NCBI RefSeq assembly: GCF_000002235.5
Contig: NW_022145599.1
Location: 5,775,781 to 5,839,780 of the forward strand
DNA: 64,000 nt
Direction of reading: 5' to 3'
From: Strongylocentrotus purpuratus
Lineage: Eukaryota > Echinodermata > Echinoidea > Camarodonta > Strongylocentrotidae
Below the pieces are notes generated by a model. That model had not been told where the DNA came from. It ran no database searches and saw only the letters and a program-made list of their open reading frames with translations. Both the position numbers and the translations under genes were made by a program. Positions 23,390-36,229 of this stretch are shown here, in pieces (positions within the stretch are counted from its first letter, which is position 1; the number at the start of each line of letters is the position of its first letter).

Positions 23390-26300
23390 CTACGGCTTTC
23401 TAGTGTCGGCCTGTTTGCGCTGCATAGTCTTTTTACCAGTCCCAACTGATACAGGATAAAGCGACCTCCTGACATTCTTAGTCTTGGTCTGGGAAACTGT
23501 AGCGGTAGCTGCTCTCGCTGGAGACTTAGCCTGCCTTGCTGAACTGGTCCTGGCCTGGCTAAGGCTTGATAACCCTCCCGATAGTCTAGATGTGGGTCTA
23601 GTGGATGTTGGTCTAGTGGATGTTGGTCTTGTGGATGTTGGTCTAGTGGATGTTGGTCTAGTCGAAGCTGTTCTCGACGATGGTCTTGATGGAGATCTTG
23701 ATGTCTTAGTGGTATTTCTGGAGACCATGACAGGTTTAGTCGGGAACGGTTTGCTCAAAACAGGTGCTTTCAGTTTCAGGCTTTGGGTGGTGACAGAAAA
23801 TGAAGACATCCTGGTGAAAATATGAAGAAAAATGTGAACAAATCAAAAAACATTTCATGCAGTCATTTACATTCTTTTTTATGAAAAATATTTATATTTA
23901 TTTAAAATGTCAAGGAAAGATCAATTTTCACAACATAAATTTCCATCACAATCAAACACATCAAGGAAATAAAATCACCATACATTTACATCATTCAACT
24001 CATCTATTACTTGATATTCAATATTCTTTATATGAATTAACATGGTTTGTCCGATCTAATTGCTCTGCCAAAAAACAATTTCCCTCTCTTTCAAATACAT
24101 CTACATATTTCAGATTTATTAATGCAAGACCCTGTGGCCTAGAACAACATAGAGGTCGAAAATCCTATCATTGACAGTGAAAGAAAATGATGATTTCTCT
24201 GAAATGCGTGATATAGATCGCTCTTAGTTTAAATTTCTACCTGGGTAAAATGCAAGTGTTATTGATTATTAAAATGGCCAGACTGTCTTATTTTCTGAAC
24301 ATACAAAACCAAACGGAAAAAAGAATTCCTATCAACTTTCATTTATCTTGAAGCAATTATTCATTCTTTGTTTTAATACCTTGGTGGAATAGCAGTTGCC
24401 GGCCTAGGAGGTGATTTCTGGCTTTGAAGTGGTCTAAGAACTCTGCAAGAATATACAAATATTACAGGACTGTTAGCCAAATTCTTTTAAATGTGATCAA
24501 ATGATTTGGGGGGCAGGATTGTAAAAAGGCTTGGATTATTACAAAGAATATACCTATTTAAAAGAATACATGAATGAAAACTAATCTACAGTGGCAAAGT
24601 AGAGTGTAGATTGTAGAAAGAAATGTGCATTAATAAGGAGAATCATTGATCATCAGATTCAGATTCTAAAACTACATGAGACTACATCTGTTTCATGAAA
24701 ACGTATGGCGTCACGTCCTCATCAACGTAAAACCTGTACAATAGACATGATGAAAGCAATGATAAAACGATAACAAAAGACATGAAAATTGATTTTAAAA
24801 ACATGAATGAGACAGTCAAGAAGATATAAAGGTAGAGAAAGATGAAAATAAGACTTGGGAAGAGGTTGTATGACGGAGGGAAGAATTACCTTGTTTCAGC
24901 TGCACTTTTAGGCCTCTGGTTTGCTGGGACTAACTTTTGTCTCTTGGGTCCACTTTCTACTACATCTCCCTCCCTGGACATGAAGTGAACATTAAAAAAT
25001 AAATTATTTAAAAAAAGAAAACAATTGGTAAGGGTGAGGGGCTGGAGGCAGAACTATAACCAATATATTGTAAGAACAGAAGACAGAAAATGAGATACAA
25101 GGACATTTGTATAGAAATATGTATAGAGGCTCTAAGGACAAAGGACCACATAGAACAGACATTTAAATAGAGAATGGACGATTGGACGGCCATGATTGCT
25201 GATATCTGCTTGAAGTACGGTAGATACAGAGAGTAAAACAGTATTTTGGGAGCTTAAATCATGAATCAATAGGTTTCCCAATGACATACACATCTCCTAT
25301 ACTATGTATGTTTTTCACTAATCTATTTTGATAATTGTTGTAAAATGCTTTAAAAGCCTTTGGAAAAAAATGCTGGATAAACACTGCATATATCATTGTT
25401 GTTGATGATGATGTAGTTGTATTTGTGTTTCAATTCATCTAACATTTGCATACAACACCAGGACTGATAGTGTGGTACGGTCACTGAAACAGCTCCCGTA
25501 GGACTTTAGTGCCAATTTTTTTTTTTTTTTTTTTTTATTCATTGGGGTCCAAGCTATCAGAAATTGATGGGGTTCAAATTTTCCCAAAGACACCAAATTT
25601 CCCTATTGCGCTTTATATAAGCCATTTTGGCGCCCAATATGGATCCCCCTGGAAATGAAGGAGGGTCTGAAAATTTGTACCCCATCATTTTGGGCCATTT
25701 CGGACCCTTTTGAAGCCTTTTGAAGCCAAAACAGCAGCAACAAAAAAACTTTGGCAAAAAATCCTACGGGATTACATACCATACCGCACTATGAGCTCTG
25801 TTATACAAGACTGATCCTCGACAACCACATATAACACATCATACTTGCAGCAAGCAACTGCTGATCTCTGTCCCTCTTACATAGAAAGAAGATAAACATT
25901 ATAACAACACTGATGATTGAAAGCAATAAATAACTTGATATGGAGAGGACTTACTTTGATAGTTGTTGCCTTCTGTCCATGGCCTTCTTAGTGGCTGCCG
26001 ATAAGAGGTGGGCTTTCTTGCCAGCCGATGATGGAGATACCTACAAATAAAACCAAAAAAAAATGAGACTACACTAGAGAGCGCTGTTCTCAAATAACTA
26101 TGCAGTCCACTGACTGTTGGCATATTGCATTTGATCAGTATAAAGCTTAAATGAAAGATAAAAAAAGAACTTAATATTGTATTTGATCAAAATTTAAACA
26201 GGCAATTAATCACAGGTTATTACAATAGTTATAAAGACTGTACAAATCACCACTTCATCATTGGTTAAACCAATTAGGAAAAACAACTATTTTTCGAAGA

Positions 26301-29300
26301 GATAATGAGAATTTACGGGGGGCATAGAAGTAACAGAACCTGAGGCTTTTATCTCTGCCACCATGTACAGATTCCAATCCAATCCAAAAGATAATTGATA
26401 TACACTGTATCGGTAGCGCATTTTCCTTGCGGTTACAAAGCGCTGCACACAACGCTCCACAATGTTTGGGTAACTTTTAAACAAAGGTTAATCACTTCTC
26501 AGAGATCTGTGGAAAAGATAAGTGTACATCGTAAAACAATACCTTCTTGTTGAAGAAGTTCTCTCTTTCTTGTTCTCTGTTGTGTCTTAGTATAGCCATT
26601 CTCTGCGAGATGGGAAAGACATGGAAGATATCACCCAGCTCATATTGAGCTGCCCTCAGCTGTAGAGTAGAAACAAAGAAAAACAGTGGAGTGTCAAGAA
26701 AACCAAAGGATACACCGTATATATGTTCCGGTTACAATCAAAAGATGTGGGACTGGAAAAATATGTTGTTTAAATGGGTATTTTTCAAAAATGTTCTTTA
26801 TAACTAACGGTAGTTTTCATCGCACAAAGATTCAAAGACTCAACACTTAAAATAAGATTCACAATCAAAGATTTCAGAATGCCTTTGCACAAATTTTCTT
26901 TGGGTAGATTATAAATGCCAAAGGAATGGGAGATAAATGATGTAATATATTCTTTGTGATTTGAAATAATCAGAGTCCATATCTATTACATCAAATCCTG
27001 GTTAAAAGACTCATGGCATGTAACACTTTCGCTAGGATCTTCATTTCTGCTTTATTTTCTTTCAAAAGATAGAATTAAAGATTTATTTTACAAACCTGAG
27101 CAAGAACCCTTTGAGCCAGCCTGATGTCTTGTTCAGAAAGCTTTCCTCGCTTCACAGGCGTCTCAGCTTGGAACTGGTACAAAAATACTTGGGTATCCTG
27201 TGGAGTAGTACAAGTTTCATCAAAAGGGAGAGTCAGAAACAGCCGATTATGAAGACGCACGTGTCATCAGCCGCATCATTTAATCTGGGACATAGAAACA
27301 TTGCTCCCCTCTGTAAAATGTTGATCTTCCTCTTAATTAGCACACAAATAAAATTCCAAAACAATTTTGAAAATAAGTTGTAATAACAGATTTTTAAAAG
27401 GAAGCATGATGGTTAGAGAAGTAGTCATAGAACTAGGAGATCCAAGGTTGAAAAGTGAGGCTGTGTCCTAGCACCCTTGGGTAAGGTGATCAGTATGAAT
27501 ATCTTAATCCCTTAGATATATATAAATGTGTGTGTAACTTAACTTACTTATTAAGCCATAAGTCCCTTATTACAATTTGCATTCATTCCGAATACATGTA
27601 CAGCTCAGTCGGTAGAGCAGTGGTCTCGTAAGCCGGTGACCCGGGTTCGAAACCAAGTCGATGTACTAGTGCCCTTTGGTAAGGCATTAATCCTCATTAC
27701 CAGGTCTCTCGGAGAGGACCTAAAGCCGTCGGCCATCTGGTTGCTTACTAACAAGCATTTATGCTTTCTTAGCAGTCAGGTAAAATAACCACCAACACCA
27801 TATATATAGATATAAATAGATATGTGTAACTTAATTTACTTAAGCCATAGGTCCCTTATTACAATTTGCATTCATTCCGAATACATGTACAGCTCACGTC
27901 ACTTTCCTATTTCTATATAAATGTACATGCCTTGATTGTCTTGACGAGGGCTTTGATCTTTGGTGTTCTCATGAGAGCTCGGGTCAGATAACCTTTGACC
28001 CTTGCAGATACCATGTCAAACCTGATGTCCATCTGTAAGCTCTGGGTGATGGCCTACACACACAACAACAAAAACAGAATATATATGTATGGACAAACGA
28101 TAATAATGAATTACATTTCTATAGCACTTAAAGATGAAGTTGAGTTCTGGTCATGTGATTGCATTGTGAAAGAAACAGTGTGGAATCGACCAGAAAGGTT
28201 GATCATCTAGCATATAAGAATTTGTGTTGCAAGATTCTGGAATCATCAAAACAATAAGAAATTTGGCCAAGTCTTGGTAAAGTTACAAACACTGTACACG
28301 GAAAGATATATATGGGACTACACAAACAAGTGGCGTAAAAATCCGTCCCTGGATTTTTACGATGTTACATGACATATTTGGAATATGAAGGCATTTGAAG
28401 AGCCATGCTTTTCAGGGAACATTTCTTATCTGATGTTCTTCCACACTTGCATAAAAAGAATGGTAACGCTCACAAATTATTGTTCACCTCTTCCCAGAAC
28501 TCAACCTTCTCTTTAATACAAATGTTTTAAAGCAGTTTACATCAATTTGTCTGTACAACCAAAAATTATTAAAGAAATTAATAACTTATACAATATTTAA
28601 ACTACATGTATGAAGGGAGTTGGAAGGATTATCAGACAAACAATCCTATTACAGTATTAACATTGGGTTAATTTATACTCAGAGGTGATTAAATTAGAGA
28701 TTTGTCCAACATTTCTTTACTAGAAAACAGTGAACTACCTGAAAGTTGAAAGCAAACAATATATATTGATTTTTGTCTGTCTTTAGTGAATAAAACACAA
28801 TGTCTGAATATCTCAATGGCAATTTACCCATGGCTTGGAGTAACTGGAAGTATGCTGTTGTTGGTCAGCATGTCTGTCTGGTGTTTCTCCAGTCTGGTCA
28901 TCATTCAGGAAGAAAGAGTCACTGAGACTGTTAACATAAACAGGATCGGAGACTGAAGCTCCAGTAAAGTGAGCCGATCCATTGGTCATATCCACTGCAG
29001 GAGACGCCCATGCTGGCAGCCTTGTGGAGTCTCTATCAGAGGTGTCTTTGAGAGGAGTGCCCCACGATGTAAGATGGGAGGAGTCACCATTAGATGGTTC
29101 CTCTACGGAGATGGATGGTGAAGCAAGGTGGGCAGAGCCTGTAGTTGCGCCCTTGGGTGTGGTCAATGATCTCTGGTGGGTGGGGCTCCTGGATACAGGT
29201 CTATGGTAGCTACCGGATTTGATGTAAGACGGCGGAACCTCCACCAATCCTCCATGATCTGATTCCAGACTGTCCTGTGGAGTGAGCTTCTTCTTGGCGT

Positions 29301-32300
29301 TTGCCAGGAGCTTGTCACTGACTGGAGAATGAAAACCAGGGGAGGCATGCCCCTTGCCATGCCCCTTGCCTGCCAGTGAGGACTGCTTGATGTAAGAGGC
29401 AGGAACTTGGACCATGCTTTCTACCGATGACTCTTCAAAGCGTCTCTTTCTACTGTTGGGGCTTGGAGGTGGAACCTTCCTCTGATTTGGAGCAACCTTT
29501 GCACTTTCCTTCTCACTCTTGTCATCATTCTCATGAGATGGTTTAGTTGATGGTATCGTGCTGGGAGTATTTTTCTTAGATGATTCCTGGACTTCTCCCT
29601 TTTGCATGCTTTCCTCATGCACTTCTGTTGAGGTCTTTAAAATCAAAGAAATGAAAATGAAAGACAGAAATAATAAAACACCACAAAAAAAAAACTGAAT
29701 TAAATATAACTGAAATAATTCTGCTAAAGACAGAGAATTGACTTTCAATGCAACTACTCTGGTAAGTTCCTCAACTATTAATTTCCAAATAAAACCATTC
29801 TCTTTTAACTTTTCTCATTGAAAAATATGTACTTATTATCAGAAGAAAAATGAAAATAATGAAAAGGTGTTTGTCTGGAAATATAGCTTCTCTGCAGATA
29901 TCAATGGATGTAGTAATACATATCCTATGCTAAAACAAATGGCAGCATTTACTCAACCCACAACTCTGCAAGGGATGTTATTTCTTTTAAAGCCCGTCTG
30001 TACTAGTTTGGCCAGGGGGGATTAGACCTCCCTGCAAGGTCACTGATAGCTGGTTATCTCATCAAATCAGCTCTCAATTAACATAAGAAAAAGGGGATCA
30101 TGGGGGACCAACAGGCAACAATCAGGCATTGTTTGTTATATAGAGGGCGCAAGTAGCTATAACTACTGCAGTGGGGCTTTAAGAAAAACACTTCTCTTAA
30201 TACTTCATTATCATACCCCCACCCAACCTCTCCTTACTTTGATCATAGTATCTTTGTCATCATCCACATGTCCCAGAGCAGACTGTGCAGCTTGTCTCCT
30301 GATCCCCTCCATCTCACTCTCCAGGAGACACAGCTCCTGGGATTGCTGAAGCATCAGCCCCTTCATCTGCTCGTCGTGCTGGCGCTGAAGACGCTGCTGC
30401 ATCTGCTCCAGGCACGACAGCTGGAGGGACAACACCTTGGCCTCGGACACATCATCTGTGGACATGGACGTGGAAGATAATACATGAACAGTGGGTGTTT
30501 CACAAAGATGTCAAACTTAACTCTAAGTTGGACTTAAACATTATGGAGAGCCATTTGTAGCCTTAAAATGAAATATATTCAAAAGCAAAAATTCAAGTAT
30601 TTAGACTTTTTATAAATTCCACATTAAGAATATGAAATTTTCTTAATAGAAAATATTAATTATTTGAATCAACATGTTATGCCTTTTAAAAAGACTTGTG
30701 CAAAACATTTTCATATATATGCTAACTGCTTTCCATAATTGTTAAGTCCAACTTAGAGATAACTTCAACTTAGGATCTTTGTGAAACACGTCCCTGAGAG
30801 TGGTCAGGCTGTTCACCCAAAGTGATACTGTAGTCAAGGGTTGACACGGACAAGAGTCCTTGGACGACTGATCCCCTGAAGTTAACAATGGATCCCAAAT
30901 TTTAGCCACTATTCCATTAGAGATAAAATCAGGTCTTCATGAAAACAGAAAAGTTAACATCAAGCCCTGCAACATGGATAAAATTAAAATTTCAAAAGCT
31001 CTTTCTGCATTGTAAAAAAATTTCAACAATATCTGCAGTACAAAGGAACATGCATCGAAAAGGCGATTGGTACTGCAGTGATGCAATGTCCTTATTTTAA
31101 GATTAAACGCCTGTATTGTATATGTGCGATAATAAATGAAATGCTGTTACAGTATTTAAAAAAATTCATAATGGCAATGTTAAAATTTCCACATTCCTTT
31201 GATGGAAATGTTGATAATATTTATGTTTATGCTCTAAGTGTTAGTAAATCAATTAAATTTTTTCTCTGCTCACCTATCTTGAGATCTTTCATTTCAGATG
31301 ATAGTTCATCTGGCTGCTTTTCATCACTCACAGTCCCCTCTCCCGACTTAGCCTTATTTAAAGCCCCTTCATCAGCATCTTTGGCCTTGGTGCCTGCTTC
31401 AGCATGGCTGATATCACGTCCACTTATATGTGGAGCCTGGTGACGAGCCTCAGCATCTAGAAGTGCTGGTGAAGGGAAATCCAAAGTATATGACGACTTC
31501 CTGGCATGGTGTCTAAGTGGTGTTTGAAAGTCACTGTCCACTTTGACCCCTGACCTCTCAACTTTGACCTCTATCTTCTTGTGTTCGACACTTGATGGCA
31601 ATGTTGGAAGAGGCTTGTCTACATTAAGACTTTGCTGTCTCTCCGACTCTTCAGATTTGCTGGAAGTTTGTTTGCCGACTTCAACAGTGGCATTACTTTC
31701 CTGACCAACAGGTGCTGCTCTGACCATTCCAGCATTGGTCAACTCATCGCTTGCTATGGACATAGCTTTATCTGTCCCGGTAGGAGTCACCTCCTGGCTT
31801 GTTCTGTCCCATGTCTCTTCAAGTCCATGAAGAGTGGATTCTGACGTCACGCTAAGGCTCATGGGAAGGGTGACAGACTGGGCCAGGGTTCCAAGGGAGC
31901 TACCACAGTATTCTGAGCCATCCACAGATTTCAAGGATTCACCTGGCTCAACAGATACATCGGTAGCCGGAATATCAGACACTTCTGCATCACGGTTGAC
32001 ATCAACGGCATCAGGTGAGGTAGGATCAGCAAAGAATGGAACCTTTATAGCATTTCTATGTTGAATAGAGTCTGGTGTGCCCCTATTTGATCCTGGTGTT
32101 GGCAGCAATGAATACTCCCCTAGCAAACTCATGTATGACTCGGTATCACTCAAGTAGCCTGCTACATGGTTTTCCTCTTGCATGTTTGGTACATCGTTGT
32201 TGGTGTCCTTGCTTTCTGCAACATCTGTTACTGGTTCTACCCTAGCTTTAGCTTCTGTAGATAATGAAGACTGTGGTTGAATATCTGATTCATTCTTGTC

Positions 32301-34625
32301 AGGTTTGGAGGAATCCTCTGCTTTCTCCAAAGTTGATTGACCCTGGATAAGTGACATTTGTGACAAGTCAATCACAGTTTGGTTCAATGCACTATTGCTG
32401 CTGCTGTTGGTCGACTGACTTCCTGTGCTACCAGCTACACCAGTGCCTAAGGATTGAACCGCATCTATCTTGGGTATAGGGCTAAGTCTACTTATCATGG
32501 CACTATCAACAACTGCTGCATTAGTGTCAGGTGGCTGAACTGCAGAATTCTCATGTGATTCAATCTCTTGAGGTTCTGATAAGTTATTCCTTTCATTTGA
32601 TTGTACATCTGGGCTAACGTTGCAGGGCACATCCACTGGATTGGGTGCAGCACTTTCACCAGTTGTCACCACTTTCAAGTCTTCCAGTCCAGGGGGAGAG
32701 GATGGTAAAATCTCCTTAAGGACAGGTTGCACACTGCTGGAGAGGGTCCGATCGATGGCATCCACTGGGGAATTCCTGGGCAAGAAGTTACTAGCTTGTG
32801 ATGATGCCACCGAGATGGCAGAAACATCGGGTGTGGCTCCTCTCATATCCTGACTGCGGTCCATCCTCATGGTGGATGAGATGGGCTGGTGTCCTCTGGG
32901 GTCAAAGTTCGCTGCAATGACCGTCTTCGTCTTGGATTGCTTTGTTCGTCTCCACGGTGTTGCTGGTCTTACGTTCCATTCCTCTTCATCCATCTCCATA
33001 TACTTGAGTGGTGAATATGAAGGGTTGTTAAGGCCTTGTGAGACGGGCTTAGATCCAACTGACTGTACGGCAGGTATAGCTTGCATAGCTTGGTTAGGTA
33101 GCGTGTTGGCTGCTTGCTGAGGACTACTTTCCTTGCTACCTAAAGATTGTCTACCATCCTGAAAGATAATTTGGAGCAAAATAGTGGTTACTGAAAACTT
33201 ACATCTTGTCATAAAATGACAGTGAGTAATACACTTTTAATAATCTGTAGAATGAAATAAGTGTAAATAAACATTCAAAAAGTAAAGGAATATTCTTTTC
33301 TCAGATGCTTAGGTACCTTCAGATCTTCATCTCGTAAAATCATACTAAAACTTAACTTATTGCTAACTACTATCACTTTTTCCTTATCTCATACTTTGAT
33401 CAAGCCCTCAACTTTACCAACTATACATTACCACAACTACCAGCAGGAAAGGATACAAGGTTGTTCTTTGAAAAAAGAGAAAACTCAAATGTTTGCATGA
33501 CGAGGTTTTGTGGTCTATTGGATCTGTCTACAGACTATGGATCAACTGACTCAGATTCAAATTCTTTTGACATTTCTAACATTCTAAATTTTCCATTCAT
33601 CAGCCAAGATGAAGTGAATAGGTACCTGGAACGAGAAAGATTTTTATTGCTTAGCTCTTTGCCACAGCATCTCGGCTGTCGCTGAGGTACCATTGAATCC
33701 ATTTGTACAAATGTCACATAAATCTACATATAAAAGTACACCATACTAACCTCATAACTATTTACGATGGTTTCAACCCTAGAAACTAGTTGCTGAAGCC
33801 TCCATTCCTCTCGTTCCCTTTCTCTCTGAATTGCCACTGCCTTGTATCTTATCATCTCAGCTCTCTTGTCCGGAGTCATCTTAAAAAACAAGAAGATACA
33901 AGACACAAAAGATATATATCATAAGATGAGTGCAAAATAAAATCAACACTTGATGAAAGCAGTCCCTTAGTATATATGAACAGTCATGGCAAGAATCCAA
34001 TGAAAATAAACAAGTACTTTAATAATATATATTCAAATTAGAAAAAATTCTCCAGGGCCCTGTATTATAAAGAGTTGCGATTGATTCAAATCAATCGCAA
34101 CTTCAATTCAATCGCAAATACGTACATAAGAGAGGTTATACTGATTCCAATCAATTGCAACTCTGTATAAGACAGGGCCTAGGTATAATCCAAAAGTGAT
34201 ACTTTTGTCAACAGATAGCATTTATATCCTGGTGATCACCTGCCAGTGTGAGTGTGTGACCAAATGATATTTCCCAACCTAAATTTTTTTTTATTGTTTT
34301 TGTTTTTAATCATCATTTCGTCAATTTGTATTTTATATGCCAATTCATCGGCTGCCCGCATAAAGGCTGTAACTGCCATTGACAATGCACAGAGTAGCTC
34401 TTACAGCCTTCTTGAGGTCAACCAAAGAAATTCAAGATTGACCTTCGTCATATACGTGCTTACCAGAGGTGGGAGGATAGGCTTGTCGTTGACCCTGACC
34501 ATGGACGTATATGGAGGACGCCCTCTGGAGTCCATGTCTGCAGCTGATGAGGTATTATCATGTCTGACGGCCATCTTGTCCAAGGTGGCCACGCAGACCT
34601 CCAACTTGGCGATAATCTCGTCCAT
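23390..34625 (-). CDS. CCP110: CP110 centriolar coiled-coil protein, twelve exons, complete
   Basis: Exons: 34625-34464, 33879-33751, 33158-31274, 30455-30238, 29634-28828, 28053-27931, 27197-27096, 26659-26543, 26040-25955, 24973-24890, 24442-24380, 23810-23390. One frame gives 1398 residues; human CP110 is about 1000. The protein caps the distal centriole and restrains cilium formation. Matches to the family: NDKPILPPLMTPDKRAEM with a basic coil (about 46-95); coiled coil LEQMQQRLQRQHDEQM in exon 4; ARVKGYLTRALMRT, then DTQVF...FQAETPVKRG (exons 6-7); LRAAQYELGDIFHVF and SQRMAILRHNRE (exon 8); LLSAATKKAMDRRQ (exon 9); AAETRVLRP (exons 10-11); and a basic tail with YPVSVGTGKK. Exon 3 is a large disordered Ser/Thr-rich insert. 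Exon 5 has two VPxSYIK motifs. Intron 6 has a GC donor. Confidence 0.95.
23592..23670 (-). repeat. Coding 15-bp minisatellite, (TSTRP)n
   Basis: Five near-identical 15-bp units in the last CP110 exon encode Thr-Ser-Thr-Arg-Pro repeats. The unit length is a multiple of three, so copy-number change keeps the frame. It lies in the basic, disordered C-terminal region. Confidence 0.9.
25490..25776. mobile_element. MITE in CP110 intron 9
   Basis: CTCCCGTAGGACTTTAGTGCC near 25,493 is matched by the inverse GGCAAAAAATCCTACGGGA near 25,756-25,773. A T-run of about 21 follows the left end. The inner part is GC-richer and non-coding. Confidence 0.65.
27198..27930 (-). other. GC-AG intron 6 of CP110
   Basis: Exon 6 ends AAG at 27,931 and the intron begins GCATGT. 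Exon 7 starts GATACC at 27,197. The join LVKTIK-DTQVF mirrors the vertebrate TVKDTMEF order. Using the nearby GT four bases into the intron would create an immediate stop. Confidence 0.75.
27532..27897 (+). repeat. SINE between two 75-bp direct repeats
   Basis: A tRNA-derived SINE (box A-like CAGTCGGTAGAGC at 27,607, box B-like GGGTTCGAAA, body to about 27,790) is bracketed by direct repeats ending TTGCATTCATTCCGAATACA followed by TGTACAGCTCA. These lie at about 27,532-27,605 and 27,822-27,895. They are much longer than a SINE target duplication. Confidence 0.8.
30494..30794. mobile_element. 300-bp MITE with about 45-bp TIRs in CP110 intron 3
   Basis: GTGTTTCACAAAGAT at the left and ATCTTTGTGAAACAC at the right are the outer ends. 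The inner words CTAAGTTGGACTTAA and TTAAGTCCAACTTAG also pair. There is no coding content. Confidence 0.85.
34055..34180. mobile_element. MITE, GGGCCCTGT...AAAGAGTT family, near-complete copy
   Basis: The left end GGGCCCTGTATTATAAAGAG is mirrored by the right end CTCTGTATAAGACAGGGCC. Internal GCGATTGATTCAAATCAATC is itself palindromic. Two other copies lie near 5.0-5.2 kb and 55.5 kb. It is in CP110 intron 1. Confidence 0.85.
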
Positions 34626-35252
34626 TGCTGACTATGGAATGTCATTCAACAGTTACATCTGCATTTATGGGAATATATATATGGCAGAAGCATTATAAGC
34701 ATATTCTTTCACTGATAGGAATCAAGCATAAATAGGGGAGCACAGGGTTAGTTGGACCACTTCCAGCCAATTAAAATGAAATATATAAATACACTTTCTA
34801 AAAGAAATATTGTCAATAATAGCATAACTCTTCATATAAATACATCATTTTTGTTTAACTGTTCCATTGTGAAAGTTACACTATCTTTCCAAGAGAGGTA
34901 AGTTTGTTGATTTTTTTTCCTTGGATTATCATGGAAAATTGAGAATATCTTTGTTCGACAATCAAGTTCAAAGTACTTAAGAATTTTGAGAGCTGTCTTC
35001 ATCAGTATAGTCATAAGTACACACCTCAGCGTACAAAAGATCTTTCCTGCTCTAGACTCCCCTAGATGTCACCCAACATTTGTAGCCTTAATGTGTGTAC
35101 CTGTATGCGGTCAATAGTGTTAGACCTATTGCTTTGTAGGATTGGGTGGGCAAAAAAAGCAGTCCTACAAAGCATGCAGACTTATTATTAGAAGTTTAGA
35201 ACACAAAGTACTTGCTTATAATATGACTTATGAAAGTTATGGTACCCCATCG
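34626..35252. promoter_or_regulatory. Region upstream of the CP110 start codon
   Basis: Upstream of the ATG, an acceptor-like TAGTCAG lies five bases away, so the 5' UTR may be split and the promoter could be several kb to the right. I see no further gene and no clear core promoter. Confidence 0.3.
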
Positions 35253-35895
35253 GGTGTCTTGTCAGGTCGCCCCCCAGCTGGTCGCCTCCTATACACAGTC
35301 GCCTCCTATACGCAGTCGCCTCCTTACGTAGTTGCCCCCAAATTGTGTGGTCAGGTCGCCTCCTATACACAGTCGCCCCTCTCTGTGAATATAATGCATT
35401 TAAATGCAACAAATTTCCTTCTGGACCAATAAAATTGAATTGAATTGAATTGAATTTAAGAGTTCCATATGTAACATATAGATAGGTCTATGACTCAGAG
35501 TGATATACCGGTTTTACCGATATACCAAATAATAATATAATATATAAAACATGGGAACAATTTTTATTTAGGGTTAGGGTTAGGGTTAGAGTTAGGGTAA
35601 CACAGACCTTGGTGTCCTAGGGTAATGCAGGGCCCGGTGTCCTAGCTAGGGTAACGCGGGACCTGGTGTCCTAGGTTTAGGGTTAGGGTAACGCGGACCA
35701 TAGTGCTAGGAACTTATAAAAGAGTCAAAGACATCAAATTAAAACAAAAAATTAGGGGGCGAAATGACCAAAAAATTGGGGGCGAGCTGACCAAGAATCC
35801 CAAAATCCCCACAAAAAAAATTGGGGGGCAACATGACCAATCGAGGGCGACTTTGTAAAGGGGCGGGCTGACATTGGGCGACCTGACATGTAACT
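35253..35895. mobile_element. 643-bp hAT-like non-autonomous element
   Basis: The inverted word TGTCAGGTCGCCC (35,260) / GGGCGACCTGACA (35,888) lies seven bases inside each end. An identical 8-bp direct repeat CCCCATCG flanks it (35,245-35,252 and 35,896-35,903), the target length of hAT elements. The left inside is a degenerate minisatellite of CAGTCGCCTCCTATAC units. The middle has (GAATT)n and a telomere-like tract. There is no transposase frame. Confidence 0.7.
35569..35600. repeat. Interstitial telomere-like TTAGGG repeats
   Basis: Four to five TTAGGG-type units (one GTTAGA variant), followed by diverging GGTAACGCGGACC-like units to about 35,700 that contain further GGGTTAGGG words. It lies inside the 643-bp element. 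Confidence 0.85.
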
Positions 35896-36229
35896 CCCCA
35901 TCGACATCACTCCAGCAAAGCATAGAGAGAGTCAATGCTAATGCGTACTGACCTCTAGCACTGCACTACGTGTTAATAGGCAGCATTTGCACACCTGAAT
36001 AGTCAATACACTCATTATACACAAATGCACACAATCAAGCATATGTGGCTGATCGGCAAGTATGATAGACTTACAATTTGAATTTTTAAATTATTCTTTC
36101 TAACATCGGTAAGTTTAAAAAATTGTATTTTACTGCTATTTAGGTCTTGGATTGGATTCCTCTGGAACATTCCCATAGGGAATTGTAACTGGAGGTGTCA
36201 TCAATTGTCACTAGATCTAGGCCTACATA

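Noticed and set aside
23484-23825. Plus-strand frame with Val-Gly-Leu-Val-Asp repeats
   Set aside because: Antisense shadow of the CP110 TSTRP-coding exon.
33535-33717. Possible extra CP110 exon between exons 2 and 3
   Set aside because: Plausible acceptor and donor exist, but lengths of 98 or 56 bases do not keep the phase-0 to phase-0 frame.
35569-35600. Chromosome end
   Set aside because: Only four to five telomere-like units with genes on both sides; interstitial.
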